A stretch of 64,000 nucleotides of DNA from Chondrus crispus (lineage: Eukaryota > Rhodophyta > Florideophyceae > Gigartinales > Gigartinaceae): positions 31,778 to 95,777 of the forward strand of contig NW_005179244.1 in NCBI RefSeq assembly GCF_000350225.1. The letters are read 5' to 3'. The position numbers and the translations under genes were made by a program. The notes beneath the pieces were generated by a model, which was given only the letters and a program-made list of their open reading frames with translations, was not told the origin of the DNA and ran no database searches. Positions 38,037 through 52,100 of the stretch are shown here, piece after piece; within the stretch, counting starts at the first letter, position 1; every line of letters begins with the position of its first letter.

Positions 38037-38366
38037 CTGTCCGACGTTACATTTCGGCTTTTCCCCAAATCTCAACCCCACGGACAACAGCCCTATTACA
38101 CGCTATCATATAGATATAGACGTCCCATTGTCACACCCAAGCAATGTTGATCGGTGCGCGTCAATTATAAAGGCGAAAGATTGTTTTTACCTGTCTTGCA
38201 TGCCTCCATCTCATCTACTTGGGAGACGGTCAATCAGACCCTTCCATTGCGCGCTCCCTGTCAAAAAACCTACAAACGATACCAAAGCTTTGAAACAGCC
38301 TTCCACTACTGCAAGGTCATCTTGAAAACCTTTTGAAGTAATGAGATTCCCATTTGCCACTCGCTA
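38037..38366. other. Spacer between convergent genes
   Basis: These 330 bp lie between the 3' ends of UFC1 and the minus-strand orphan gene. I see nothing beyond the expected 3' regions. Confidence 0.45.
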
Positions 38367-39719
38367 CTACGATCCTACGTGACGGGTTCGGCCCATTTCC
38401 TTTGAACGAAAGTGGGTATAGATGCTGCTGAAAACATAAACCAATGTTAGAATCGAAGCCACGGTATGATCCAATAGGAATAGAACCCATCGACTTGGCC
38501 TGCTGCCGAAGGAATACCGCTTTTGTCGGTTCATAAGACTAAGAAAGTAGTCAAATCCCGACTCTACCTGCGCGAGAGTTCGGCAGTTTTCTTGAAGACT
38601 GTCCAGCAATCTATGAAAGTGAAGTTCCTGTGTTTGAGTCATGGATACAATCAATTGATTCAGTTGACGAATCTCGGATCGTAGGTCGCACGAATTTCGT
38701 TCAGTCTTGACCCGGAGGTTCATGAGACTATTCTCGGATTCATCCATCACCCGAAGCAACTCTCGTACTTCTTTCAGTAACCGATTTTGAACATCTAGCG
38801 AGGAATCAAGCGGATCGCCGGTATGTTCATCATGAAACTTGAAGCTGATGGGAGAATCGTATTGAGCCAAGAACCCTTTCTTTAGAGTCCCTTCAGACCA
38901 TTTCTTTTCATGTATTCTGCCGTGGCGTCTTGTTATGTGGTACGATGGGACAAATTCGTACCCATCACATATCGATGACAATCCAGGAAGGCCAGTTATT
39001 GTCCAAGGTTGATCAGTGCAATTTTTTTTTGAGGAAATCCCTTCTTCATTTATGCCTGCCTCAACCTCGGGGGTACTTGTACTTTTTTGAACCATCTGCG
39101 TTCTGGGCAACCAGGATTTGGCACTGCCCGATGCTTCCAGAGTCGGAGTATTGCGCGCGGAGTTGCCGAGTGGTTCGAGGAGAATGCGATCCCCATGGAC
39201 TTCATTAATTCTTCCACTTGACGGAAGACCTTGAATAGCAGTGGGAGAGCTGTTCAAGTCTACCTTAGAATGGACTATATGTTCCTTCCCTCCTTGCCGA
39301 AGTCGTGATCTAAACTTCAGTTCTTTCATTACTAAATGAAAGTGATTTCTTCTTTCCATTGACCCAGTTTGCCCCGACCGCCTAGATGCACTGGATGTAG
39401 AGGAAGTTAACCAGTCTTTGCCTGAAATGTGAGCCTTGTCAATTCCTGGGCAGTCTGTTGCACGTATATTTCCTTGTTCTTTATTCAAGCCCTCTGCTTT
39501 GATCATCCTTATCGTTTTTTGAGTTGCTACCCAGATGTCTTGAACAACATTCCCGCGTACATTGCTATTTTGTTCTCTCGCGTTTCGAATACTTTTGCCG
39601 GTAGAAAGCGGACTCGTTTCTGTTTTGTTGCGGCCTCGTTTTGATGGGAGATGAGGAGACAGCCTGTGTGAGAGCTTTCCGATTTTCTGACTCCGCCGAG
39701 ACTCAGCATTGCTACTCAT
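38367..39719 (-). CDS. Orphan coiled-coil protein with C-terminal membrane anchor (450 aa)
   Basis: I recognise no family. The first roughly 270 residues are basic, Ser/Arg-rich and apparently disordered. Residues about 300-400 are helical with heptad-like spacing (VQNRLLKEVRELLRVMDES, then LRSEIRQLNQLIVSMTQ), suggesting a coiled coil. A single hydrophobic segment at about 411-437 (WVLFLLDHTVASILTLVYVF) is followed by 13 basic residues to the stop. This is the layout of a tail-anchored protein, with the bulk in the cytosol, as in SNARE-like or organelle tether proteins. The start chosen is ATG 39719; the frame extends 12 codons further but only to a GTG. The gene is intronless. Confidence 0.75.
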   Translation of the reverse strand: MSSNAESRRSQKIGKLSHRLSPHLPSKRGRNKTETSPLSTGKSIRNAREQNSNVRGNVVQDIWVATQKTIRMIKAEGLNKEQGNIRATDCPGIDKAHISGKDWLTSSTSSASRRSGQTGSMERRNHFHLVMKELKFRSRLRQGGKEHIVHSKVDLNSSPTAIQGLPSSGRINEVHGDRILLEPLGNSARNTPTLEASGSAKSWLPRTQMVQKSTSTPEVEAGINEEGISSKKNCTDQPWTITGLPGLSSICDGYEFVPSYHITRRHGRIHEKKWSEGTLKKGFLAQYDSPISFKFHDEHTGDPLDSSLDVQNRLLKEVRELLRVMDESENSLMNLRVKTERNSCDLRSEIRQLNQLIVSMTQTQELHFHRLLDSLQENCRTLAQVESGFDYFLSLMNRQKRYSFGSRPSRWVLFLLDHTVASILTLVYVFSSIYTHFRSKEMGRTRHVGS

Positions 39720-40132
39720 TCTAGAGAGACAGACGCGAAGGTATTCATGCGACACAAGACATTCAGACAGCGCTCTACGGAGCTCGCTGCCTTCTTTTCC
39801 GGAGTCTGCGGTAATATCTAAACCTCAGCGGAGTCCAGAGCAGTGAGATGCTGACATTTGTTTCATTTTACACATTTTCTTTTAGTGTATGTACAGTAGG
39901 GGTGCGGTATACAATGAGGACGTTGCCAAAGAGGAAGACCGAACCCTTTGACGCTAAGAGAGGCACGGGTTATCAAACTCAAACGGGCGAACACGGACCA
40001 ATTTGCATATCAAGGTATGACATATGAATATAAAAATCATTCGTCTAGAAAATATAGGGATGCCATGCAACAGTATCGATATGCGGCAAAATTGCGGTTG
40101 CGGAAGTCAAAGAATGAGATGCATCACTCCTG
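39720..40132. other. Spacer, 413 bp
   Basis: This separates the orphan gene's 5' end from the midasin 3' end (both minus strand) and so should hold the orphan's promoter. A small plus-strand frame (39948-40142) has no recognisable content. Confidence 0.5.
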
Positions 40133-43100
40133 TCACTGGTGAGTGCTCGTAATTTCCACCCATTGTCTGAGCGCATCGGCGAGAATTGTGGGGAGTCGTT
40201 GAACGTCTTGAACCACCGCATAAAACTCAATTGGAAAATCGTGCATGTAGGGCATTACTTCAATCTTTCCACTAGAATCGTACTCCACCCTTCGGACGTC
40301 GTATATGCTCGTGTCATCTTTCCCCGACTTGTCAATTATGAGGAATGCGACAAGTACGTTTGCATCCCGCAAGTGTCGAAGCCGACGTTTAATGTCCTCC
40401 CGGGCGCTGAGCCTGCCGTCGGAGATAACGAATACGAGTTTAATTTGCTCAACACTTTCCGGCCCCTTCACACCCACCAGTGTATCTTGCATGAATTGAA
40501 GCAATTCGCATATATTCGTTTCCCTTTGTGAAAAGCAAAAGTGCTGGAGTAGCTGCCCCCCTCTCACGTCACTTATCGAAATAGGTTCATCGAAGTCTTT
40601 GACCATGAGGGCAGCCGCTCCAAAGCTTGCCACTGCAAGGCGTCCTATCTCGAGTTTTCCGAGGGCCGAAGTGACGAGAGCCAGTGACTCCAAGGCCATA
40701 GGACCTGCGCGTGATTCTGACATGGACTCTGAATCATCAATTGCTAAGAGGACATCGTACGAGCGCTTGTCGGGTCTTACGCGACGCAGCCAAATGCGAT
40801 CCTTTCGAAAATCAGAAGCAACGAACTCAATCACTTTTCTTATGTTCAGGCGCTTTCCAGTTCGGTACCCGCCGCCTAGCTTCGAGGCAATGGTGGGTTC
40901 AAGCACCAATCTGAGAAGCTCACAAAGAGAGCTTGCTCCGCCAGTGGTGGATTGGACTAATTTCCTCCACAGCGAAGTTGCCTCCTCAGAGCTTAGCTCT
41001 TCCACATTTTTCCTCAAGCTGTTCGCCTCTTCCAAGACGTTTGACTCAGTGTGTTGTTTAGACGCGTCTTGCTCGTCGTCATGGTTGTCGCTAATGTCCA
41101 TTCTCGCTCTCGTTTCCTTCCGGTCCTTCAACTGTGCTCGTGCACCGTTGGATCGGGAAGAGTCGGGGGTAGATGATTCTGCTGCGATTCGAGCAGGATG
41201 AGTCGTGGGTTCATCACAATGAGATCCACTGTGTTCATCTTCGTCTGTCTGCTGACTTCTTGGAGGAATATTTCGGGCGTTTGTTGTTTCTGCAGGGGCC
41301 ATGGAAATTTGTGGTGGTCTTGACTTTGCATTAGAGGAAGATGGCAACTTTTTGTCCAGTTCCCCAGGTTTGTCATCCTTAACATCATCGATATCCTCCA
41401 TGGTATCGTTTGGAGCGACATCAGGAAGGGGCTGATGTTGCTCCTTTGTTGCTGCACCGAGTGCCACTAATCCATCGGGGTCACTCTCATCTTCCTCCTG
41501 ATACTCCAAAGCCCCATCCTGTCTGTTTGTATCTGCTTCTTGTTGCAGCTTCTCTTCTCGTTTCCTGTCCGCAACTTCGAGATACTTATTCCAGCTGCTG
41601 ATGAGATCATCATTGGCAGTCACTCGAAGCGGGTTGGAGTCAGGCAGTTCCGAGTCCTTGGAGGCATGCAAATCATCAGTCATGTCATGTTGAGATTGAT
41701 CCTGCCCACTCTTCCCGACTGATCCCATCGTTGGAGGCTCTGGCTCGCTCCGGGTACTTGGGTGTTGCCTCTCTCCATGTTCTTGCGAGTTACCGTGAAT
41801 AAACTCATCGTCTGTGGGAGCAAGTTGTCCTGAGCCTGAAGCAGGCACTTGTTGCGACTTTTCTGTTTCTTCGGACTTAAACTGAGCAGGATTGTTGTTG
41901 CTCTGTTCGAGCCCACCGATGCTTCTGCCTGGAAGGGAGAGGGCGTCCTCACATGACGGTTTTTCCTCATGACCGGCTCGGCTTCCTTCTGTTGCCCCGT
42001 TCTGTTCTACTTCTTGAGTTTCTTTGTCTGGTTGCTCCTCTACATTCGGCGTGTTACTCTCCATATCCGGTCCCTTCTCCATACCATTGTCAAGTTCTGC
42101 GTCTCTTCCATCGAGTGGCAAATTGTCCATTTCGCAGTCACTTCCTTCTACGGACTGTGCACCAGCTTCAGGGATCCCTGTTTCTTCATTTTGCTGCTCC
42201 TTCAAAGGGGATGAATCTGTAAGCGGGTCTTGTATTCCCTCCTCGACGCCTGTCGTTTGCTCATCCTGATCGCTTGTCAATTCTTCTTCATGCTCATTCC
42301 CTGATGCGGAACCCAATTCTTGTTCTTCCATACTGTCAGCACCTCCTTCTTCCATACCGTCAGCATCTCCTTCATTGCCCTTCAAGTTTAGCTGGTCAGG
42401 GAGTCGGGACTGGGACCCCTCTTGTTCACTGTCACCGTTTGTCTTCTCCTCATTAGCGTCCTCTCCTGTGCCTTGAATCGGATTCTTGTTCCCTGCCTCT
42501 TCATCGTCGGGTGTGTCTCCATCTTCCTGATATTCCTCGCCATCCTTTCTGTCCTCTTCTTCTTTCTCTTGTGAAGTTCCCCCGTCGTCAGAAGGCTTAG
42601 AAGCGCTGGCCTGTTTGTCCGAGGCCTCATCTCCTGATCTAGCCTTCAGTTCTGTCTGCTGGTTCTCTTTGTTAGCATCTGCCTGGCTCGATTCACCGTT
42701 GCTCGGCCCTAACGGATCATCTCCTTGTTCCCAAAGCCTCTCATCGATCACGTCCTCTCCATGCCCACTTTCTGCGGAAAGGTCTTTCTCCGGGTCTTGG
42801 GCGTTCTGATCCGTTTTGTCATCTTCCTCAGGCTCGAAATCTTCCAAGTCACCCTCGAAGTCATTCGTCATCTCAAATCCTGGTTCTTGGTCGGTATTGT
42901 TCGGTTCTTTCTCGGCCTCTTCGCGACGATCGGATTGCAGACCGATGAGCTGACCCTCATCCTCGATATCTTCAGATACATTCTTTGCTTCCCTAATATC
43001 ACCATCCTCAATGTTACCAAATCCTGCTCCAGTCTTGTCCATCATTTCCTCTCCTTCTGTGCTTTCCGGATTTGTTTCATCCGGCCGACAAAAGCCTTCT

Positions 43101-46100
43101 GTGCAAACACCAATGAAGACAGAAGACACTGTCCTTAGTAGGGCAAGCGAGTGGCAGTGCACGGAACCCATTTTTGACAGGGAAGGTAACACCATTGTGC
43201 CGATATAGGTGCTGACAAGCTTGCCAACACAACCTTGAAGCATAGCAGACCTTTTCCCAACACGATGCAAGTCATCATCATATCCCATGCAAACCTCTAA
43301 TTGCTCCTGCAGCTCGAGAAGCTCGCCTAGAATTTTCATCAGGTCCGGAATTTTAGATGATTGGCGATGAGACAAGATTTCTGCGTGAGCGCACCGCAGA
43401 GTGCCTTGCCTGGCACCCCCCGCTAGTTTTCCGTTCTCAAAACTTGATGCCGTGACGATTTTGCTTTCGGCTTCGTTCTTGATAGACACCTTGCCCCATG
43501 CGAGAGTATTTTGCGCTCCGACCAGTACCTTTTCGATGGCAGATACACTGAGCTTTTCTATTCCGTTCTTCAAATCTACAGGATTCATAGTTGGCTGCCC
43601 GGGTTGAAGTTCAATCTTCTTTCCGAGTTCTTCAAGGGCTACATGCAAAAATGTAGTCACAGGCATGAGAGTTTGCACAGCAAAGTTCTGCTCAGACAAT
43701 GCTCGCGCTCGCAACAGCTCCTCGTCCAATCTCACTTTTGAGTCAGTGATATTTCCAACTAATCTCTCATAGCATGAAGCATATGTAGGTGGTTTGGAAC
43801 ACTTCTTGAAGCCTCGCTCAAGCTTGGCAACGTCGTCCGCTTGAAGCACAAGATCAAGTATTTGGATCCCATTTTCAAGAATAGTTGAAACTTGTCGCAA
43901 TGAATCTGATGTATCTGAAAATTGACCGTCACCAAATAATGGACCTTGCTCTTGTCTGAGACTGTCACTCTTTGGGGATGCGCTTAGCGCACAGGTTACT
44001 GATGAATGTGCCAATTTCAGGTCAATTTGAATTTTCATTAGTTTGTTGATCGTTCGCAGGAGGTGCGACCGTGCCGCGCTGTTCCACACACGACCTACTC
44101 TGTCAAAAAGATCTTTCCTGATCTCTTGCAGATGCGATGACATCGTTGCAAGACGGTCCACATCCTGAGTCAAGCTGTTGAGGCTTTCTCGCTGTGCGCA
44201 GGCCATGTCGAAGAGATGAGTACACATTGCTTGGGACTTTTGCGCTTCATCTGAGGTGATGTCTGTGTTTCTTGTGCGTGAATCAGATACGTCTCTCAAT
44301 CTGCGTAGCTGTTGAGCACCATCGTAAAATAGATCATTCGAGATCTTGTTGAAACTGGGACTCTCGCTTGGGTCAGGCGAAGAAAGCCACTGAAAGGATT
44401 TGACGGTTGACTCCGACTTCCTGTTTTCAAATGGAGATAGTCCCACATTTCTTAGTGCTTGTAAAAGATCTACAAGTGCTCGTTTCTTTAGCTGGATGCT
44501 TGGATTCTTCGAACGTCTAAGCTGGAGTGCACGAGATCGAATGGTCGAGCGCGCATCTCTACAGAACTCCATTCCAGAGTCACAGTCGGAGCACTGCGAC
44601 TTTTCCATGATCATTCCAAACTGATTTAATCGCGTTTCAAAGAGTGGCAGCTTTGAAAGTAATGGATTTCCATCTGACAACCAAACGTCAGAGAGTGCAT
44701 CGCCACGAAATACATTATCTCTGGTCTCTCTGGAAACGAGCATATCTTGAACCAACCCAGCTACTGAAGTCAATATTCTTTGTTCAGTGCTCTTGCCGTG
44801 GTCTATCCCTTTCTTTGGATTTGCGCCACCACAGACAGCCTCTTCCTTTAGCAAAGTCCCGAAGCCGAGTTTCGTAACTTCTTGTGTTAAATACTTGTAC
44901 ACAGGAACTCGAAGAACAGAATCCATTTCCAGGCAGAGCTTGTGCAATTTACGTTTTGTTCGCTGAGCATCTTCTTTCAGCCGATAGTACTCCAACTGTT
45001 TTTCTGGTACTCGGGCCATCTTCTGAGAAGCACCCAGCCCGAGGCCAGGCTCCCATGACGTTAACTTGGAAAACTCTGCCAGCTTGGCCTCCACGAGCTT
45101 CTTTTCTTTTGAGAGCTCCTCAGAAATTGCTGGTGCATTCAAATAATAGAAGCGACCAATACCGCGGATGCAAAGTCCAATAGTATGTAGCAGTTTGTTG
45201 CCCTTACTCCCAACTGACAGGATGTGCGCCGCAAGGGAAATTAACATTTCGAGACGACACGCAAATTCTCCACTCGGAGCAGATCTCATGAATTGATCCA
45301 CTGTAGTAATGATATTTTGGCATGCTTCGTCTTTCAGGGACTGATCAATTAATGATGCCTCCTGGATAAGAGCATCGTAGAGATAAAGGAACCAAATACT
45401 TGCACGACTTTCCATCGCTCTAACTCTGTTTTGCATCAGTAGTTTCCAAGATGCTCTTTCACGTCGCCTCCATTTCACTGCAACGTGAGACAAAGCGCGT
45501 ACTTCATCCTTCAATGTTGTAGTTGCTGTCGCAAATAGCCTCTGCCATTCATCTGCCTTCCGTAGAACACCTTCTACACCGACCACCATTTTGGACAACG
45601 GTGTCAGAACGTGGCACGTGTTGGTGACTCTTTCAATAGCCGCAGAAATTTCTTCCAATACGGGGTGACCGCCACTCTCACCGAAAAATTTGTTTTGAGT
45701 TCTAGAGACTCCATTTCGCAGACCCTGGAGGGCTTTCAAACCGTATGTCAGCTCGGAGAGATTTGCATCCCGGTAGAAATCTGACGTCCCCATCCCTTCT
45801 GAAATTGCTTTAACCGGATCAGTACTCGTTGATTCGTCCAGCAATTGCACTGCTTCCAAAGCCGCAAACATCTGCCATTGGGTTGGAATGTGCTCTACAA
45901 ATAGATGAATGTCATCACACAGGTAGTGTAGATGCTTCACAAGTGACTGCAAAACTACGCGACGCGAGCGTAGATCATCGAGATCCTGAGGGCGATTCTC
46001 CATTCCAGGAAATACTTTTAAGTGCATTCTCCAAAACTTTTCAGAGTTCAGCCTTCCTTTTGAAGTTGATCGCGCTTTGTCAATGAACTGCACCTTGTCG

Positions 46101-49100
46101 CTCGCCAGTGCAACTGGTTCAGTTAACCCGAGAAGTTCAACTTCCTCTTCTTCATTGAGAGGATTGAATGTGTCGACGAAATCCTGATCCTCGTCAAAAT
46201 CAAGAGCGTCGACAAATTCGGACCCACTTACCTCAAAACGGCTCCCGACTTCTCGTAGAACATGGAGTGAGTTTTTTGCGGCCTTCTCCTTCTCCTCCAT
46301 AACACTTGATGTCTTCCAAATCCCCACCATGTAGCTCATCGCATCGGAGATGTCATGATTAGTTTGGAAATTACCTCGAATTTCGCCATCGATCAAGTAC
46401 TCAGCGCACGTGGTCAAAGCGGGGAGAGAAACTCCTGCGTGTTTGTAATATTGAAGAGCTTTTGTAACACTCATCGCCGTGTGGAATGCCGACCTCGGAA
46501 ACGTTGATACATCATAAAACGTTTGAATTTTCTTCCACACCACTTCGTTTCTAATCATGGTCTGCAGCTTTCGACTTCTAGCGGCACAAATCAAGCCATA
46601 CTGGACTTCCCTCAATCCCAAAACTAGTTCACTGGTAAGGTCCCGAAAGTGCGACAGCGTTCCAGTGATTCCCAGATTCTCAGCAGTTGTAGCGCAAGAC
46701 TGATATATTTCCAAGGCTTCTTCAACGGAACGAAGATCGGCCTCACTGATTTGTGCCGAGACCAATTTGTCTCTGAGACCACTTTGGATGAGTTTGTCCG
46801 TAATTACTGCATTCACAGTATCCAGAGCTGCCAGGAAGGCAGAAAACGATGTTCGATCTTCTGGTCTGAAGACGAATCGCTTTTCGCTCTCTGCGCATGT
46901 CTTCCTTGCTTCTTCGTACTGAATTTCTAAGCGCCGAATTGGGATTGACTTTGAGGGTGAGTCTCCACCAAGGCAATGTCTCCTCAGAAGAGAAGATGCG
47001 TAGACACCTATTCGTGCACGCATACTCCGTCTTAGATTGAGCTCCACAGATGCACGGGCCAATTGTGAAGGATCGATCCTATTCCTGCATTCTGTGCGCA
47101 ATCTGAAGGACCGCATTCGAAGCAAGCCAATTGACGTCCACGCAGTGCCTTTTTGCGAGAGCTCCGAGCATATGTGTTTCGATTCTTCCTGACTATCGCC
47201 GCCAAATACAAAGTTCTTACAAGTCAAAATGGACCTTACATGTACAAGAGCCTCAACGTGCAGACTCCACAATTCCCAAGACCTCGAAGGGCGCGAACAA
47301 TTATCCATGTGGTCTCGTGCCTTCTTCAAAAGGACCCCAAGGGCGTCCGTGGTCACGGCAGAACCGAGTAAATCAATGTCTTCGGCTGGAATCAGCCCAC
47401 AATATTTCATTGAAGAAAAGAGCGAAGAAAGCAAAAGGCTACAAGTATGTTCCTTTTTTGCGGTCATCTCATGAGAACCTGTCGTAATGCAATTGAAAGC
47501 TTGAACCGCCTTCCCTCGTGCCTTCAGAAGACCCCATAACGGATGTTGTGCTGTTTTACCCACGAAAGAGAACAGTTTGCGACACATTCCACTTTCTCGA
47601 ACTATCGTCTCTCTTGACTGTGGATCAGGAAGCATTCCAACGGACAACAAGCTTGCGCTTTCTGCGAGCAAACTTGACATTACCGACCCTCCCATATCAG
47701 CCCAAGCCGAAAGAAGTATACTTTCGTCAGCACTGTTTTCTGAAAGCCATTGCAGTCGCTGCAACGAGACTGCAGATCCGAGATGATAGCCTGGAGTGGT
47801 TTCGAAGCAGAGAAGGGCTTTTGCGATAGAAACTTTTAGAGGAGTAGACATGTGCAGCGGCGCAGGACGCGATACCATCTCGTAAAACTTGGTCATTACC
47901 TCCCTCAGTAAGCTCGTTGCACTCAGGCAAAAAGCTTCTGTCCAGTAGTGGAATTCGGGAGGGCCATCAGTAGTGCTCTCGCCTCCTTCGGACAGAGCTG
48001 CAGACACCTTCTGAAGAACTGTGATGACCTTCTCGTCTTTTTCAACATTCTCCGCCGACAAGCTAACAAGACCTTTGACGAATCCATCCACCTCTGCGAA
48101 GTCCATTGCTCCTCGTTTGTACCGAGCGAACACTTTAAGCATTTCAGCCTCAGCTTGTAAGCCAGTCTTTGTCCGTGGCATCAGCAACAAGCCATGATGA
48201 GAATCAACTTGCAGAGCACGTACTTCCTTCCAGCTCTTCATCAATGCAACTGGCTCTAACCCGTAGCTCTTGGCAAGTTCACTTTTGTGAATAGAACTAG
48301 CTGTCGATATTATGTCTAGCAGGTAAGCCTGTAATTCTGAAATGTCGTCGTTGTCGGGTTCAGCCATCTGATCACAAAGCTCTCGAGCGGAAACAAATAG
48401 CGCGCCCAGTCTTCCTTCCTCAGGGATTGACCATTCCTTCGTGCCGGCCAGAAAGTCGTGCAGTTTAGCTGGGACCCTTGCAATAATAGAAAGCATTTCA
48501 TAACATATTGTGTCAATGGTACAAGTCACTGCCTCTTGAGACGAAAGTGTGGCATTGACACTAAACGACAACTTTGCTCTGGCGAAAATGGTACCAGACG
48601 ACTCTTGGCCAGAGTTGTTGCATGCCAAATTCCATGACTTGTGAAAAGCATGTATGGCAATTATCGCAGTTCTGAATCTCACAGCCCTAGCAAAAATGGT
48701 TGAAGCTCCTGAGATGCGGTTTTCTGTTGATAGAAATGTAGATGGCATATCAAAAGCATATAGAGGGTCAATTGGCGGCCTTCGTTCATTTCTTGTTTCT
48801 TCGCTTTCACCCAGCCGTCCATAGTCATTCGCGGAGCAGAAGTGTTCGGCGCTCGATGCAACTTCATCGTAGCTCTTCCGCAAGCTCGGAATGGTCGAAT
48901 GATCTGCACTCCATCTCAGGACGTGATACCGAGCTCGTAGGTCATGCTGTGATTGAGATGCCAAGATGAAGCCTTGGGCGGCTAGAAGAAGGAGCCATGA
49001 CCGCAGGGATGAGTCAGGAATATCAACTGTAATCCCTAAGGGAGAAGACAATCGGTACGATGAACACCCTCGAATTAGCATCAGGGGGTCGCATACTGCC

Positions 49101-52100
49101 TCCAATTCAGGATGTGCCAAATTCTCCAATTCGCGCAATACGAACAGTTCTCGTTGAATCTGCGCATGAATTGGATCTAAGGACAAGTTCGCAACATGCG
49201 TCTCGGGCACCATGGCCAAGCGCTCAATCTGCTTGCCATTGCATAGGCGGTCTCCTGGATTCCCTCCATGCGAACTGATTTCCGCATCAGCAGTGCCTCT
49301 GACTGCACTTCGAAAACGCTTCAGTGGTGAATTGATATAAGAAGGTGACACTTTGTCGATGTGACAAGGAGTGCTGTCACAACTCTGTCGAAAATAAAAC
49401 GGACTGCCCTCAGCAACTTCCGGAAGCACATCTGCACTATTTAAACTGATCTTCAGCGAGCGATCTAGCAGAGCACGAGAAAGACCCCTGCTTCCAACAG
49501 TCGTCCCTTGTGATGCCGGAACAAAGAATATGCGACATTCTGGATGAGGTACGAGAAGGACTGATGATCCATCTTCGTTTGCCGGGGCTTCCGCTAGGAG
49601 AATCGCAGGAGTATCAAAAGCTTCCTTCGTATCACTTGAGTTGACAACGGAAACCGGTCGTCGCTCCAAAACAGGGTTGAGCCGATCCAGAATTGCAGGG
49701 ATACAGGCATCGGCGTCACGAATCAAAATCCATTCACCTTCTTCAATAGCATCCACAAATTCACTCTTCCTCCATTCAAAGGACACTAGACCGTCTTCTT
49801 CAGTCGACCGTTGAAACGTTCCGAGCTCGAGAAGAATGTTGTGCATTACTTGCACTTGGTTGTCAATGCTCTTGCCTCGAGCGGGGATACTTTTAATCGC
49901 ATTCATCAGCGCGTTAGACACATCTTGGAATTCAGAAATGCTTTGGATGGTGTCGTAGTGAGTCACCTCTAAAGCTTTTTGTAGAATGCGTTTTAACCTT
50001 CTCCCATGAGTTCGAATCGCTGTGACGGCAGCAAATGAAGTGTGCTTAGATTGCCTCGGCCTTTTCCCAATCACTTGGTAGAGAATCCGGAAGAAAATGT
50101 CATCGACATGCACCATCATTCTCTGCATCCTGTCAACAGCATCTTTCTGGCAATAGCCTCCCATGAACTCATCACAATCGGAAAGCGAAGCACCATGCAC
50201 GACTTTCACCGTCTTGCCGTATAAAGAAGCAAGGGTCTGAACAAGGCGAATCCCGTCTGCAGAGCTGGTAGTGCTTCCCTCGCAAGATAGCACAGCAGGC
50301 CAGCCGGCATTTACACATAAGGAAAGTGCCTGCAGTTCTCCGAGGTCCCCGGCCCGTATGGGCAAACCGCATGGCTCTACGTGCGTGAAAGAAAATGTTT
50401 CGCTCCTTCGCACCATTGATTGACCTAATCTCAACGTCTTCTGATCGGCAGAGACCAATGTCGGCAACCCCGGATAAATATCCCATTCGAAGCCAAATGT
50501 CCTCCGATACGCATGCTCGGCCAATTCTCGAGCTTGGCCTCGCTGGAGACCTTGTACTACGACTACATGGAAAGAAACTCCAAGGCAATATCTTCTAGAT
50601 GAGCCCATGTCAGCATTCTCAAACTCCGTGCGAAAGTTTCCTCGAAGTGTAAAAAACAAGTCACACCATCGCAACGCATCTCTTAGGCCAAACGACGAGA
50701 TATCAGTGGAGTGTCCGCCGCTTTCCAAAGTTTGACGGACATCCAGCAATGTCTTCACGATTCTTGAGGTCGTTTCGAAACCAATTAACGGGTGAACCGC
50801 GGACAGTATGGAGACGATGTCATGCTTCGTGGGGGCCTCCATGTGAACTCGTGCAAATCGATTTAGAAAGCTCTTCGGAAGACCTCGGCGGCCTCCACCC
50901 TCGCAGGCCGGATTCTGAGCCCCGAATACTCGAAACGAGGGATGCGACGCAACCTCCCGGCTCAGTTCCGGAATGAAGAGCGACCTCCTATGGTCCAAAA
51001 CGGAATTAAGGCCCTCCAGGACGCTCTGTGACGCTAAATTAAGCTCATCCAGGAGCACCCATGATCCTTCCTGGACTGCTCTTAGTAATGGACCAGCACG
51101 GAATGTGAATACCCCAGGAACATCCCCCGGAGAGTCACTCCCGATGAGGTCGGACATTTCAGTTGCATCCGATAAATTGACTCTGATAAAGGAGAATCCT
51201 GAAGCTCTTGCTAGGGCTGCCACCAACGAGCTCTTTCCGCAGCCAGGCGGACCTTCCAATAGTATGGGTCGTTTGCTAACAGCCATTGCTCGGGCAATTC
51301 GAGCAGTGTTACGAGCTGTGCATGGCGCGTCAAACGAGTAACCCAGGGCTTCAGGAGTTTGTTGCGATATTACTGCAGTTTCATTCCGTGGAATTGTAAA
51401 CAAACTGAGCTCATCTTTCCATTGAGTCGCATGTTCTTTCTGTTCTAAGAAGCCTCGTCTAACACCCTCTCCAAACTTGGCCGCATCTGCTGTTGCTCGG
51501 AGATCTGGTGGCAGTAAAGATGTCAGCTTGTTCCAAACCACGACCTCGACGCTTGAGTCTTCTGACCCAGTAGAGCCCACAGCTAAGCCATCAAGAAATA
51601 CCAATCGTGCGCCGTGCACTAACCCCAAAAGGGGATCTAGACCAATAGTTTGAAAAGCTTCCGCTATGAACTGGCACCAGGTGGAAATGTCACGAACAGA
51701 AAGCATTACTTGCTGCCCTATTCCGCGATGAGAGGTAAACTTCTGTGATTCCCGGGTTACAAAATCCGAATACTCTGCAAGAAGCCATCTAAGGAAATCA
51801 CAGAGAGCTTTTCGACAGAGCTGCATGCGTTCATTCTGGAGGAAGGCCTCACTGGCAGAGAGGACTGCTAGCACAATGGGAGAAAAATCATCGATAGTGG
51901 CAGGTGCTGGAACCCAAATCTCTGTCAACCGATTTCTCAACGCTGGAGAGAGCTCTTTCTTCCCGTAGTCACCCCCTGGATTCATAGTTGCTAAAATTCG
52001 AAACATAGAGCTTGCCGTTATTTCCTCAGCGACAAAACTAGCGTCCTTATTCTGCTTGTCAGGCGAAACTGCTCCTTTTTCAGATAGGAGAAGCTTTCTT

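Noticed and set aside
40599-41201. 200-codon plus-strand frame opposite the midasin C terminus
   Set aside because: It is the antisense shadow of the conserved VWA/acidic region of midasin, as are the many other plus-strand frames between 40139 and 56771.
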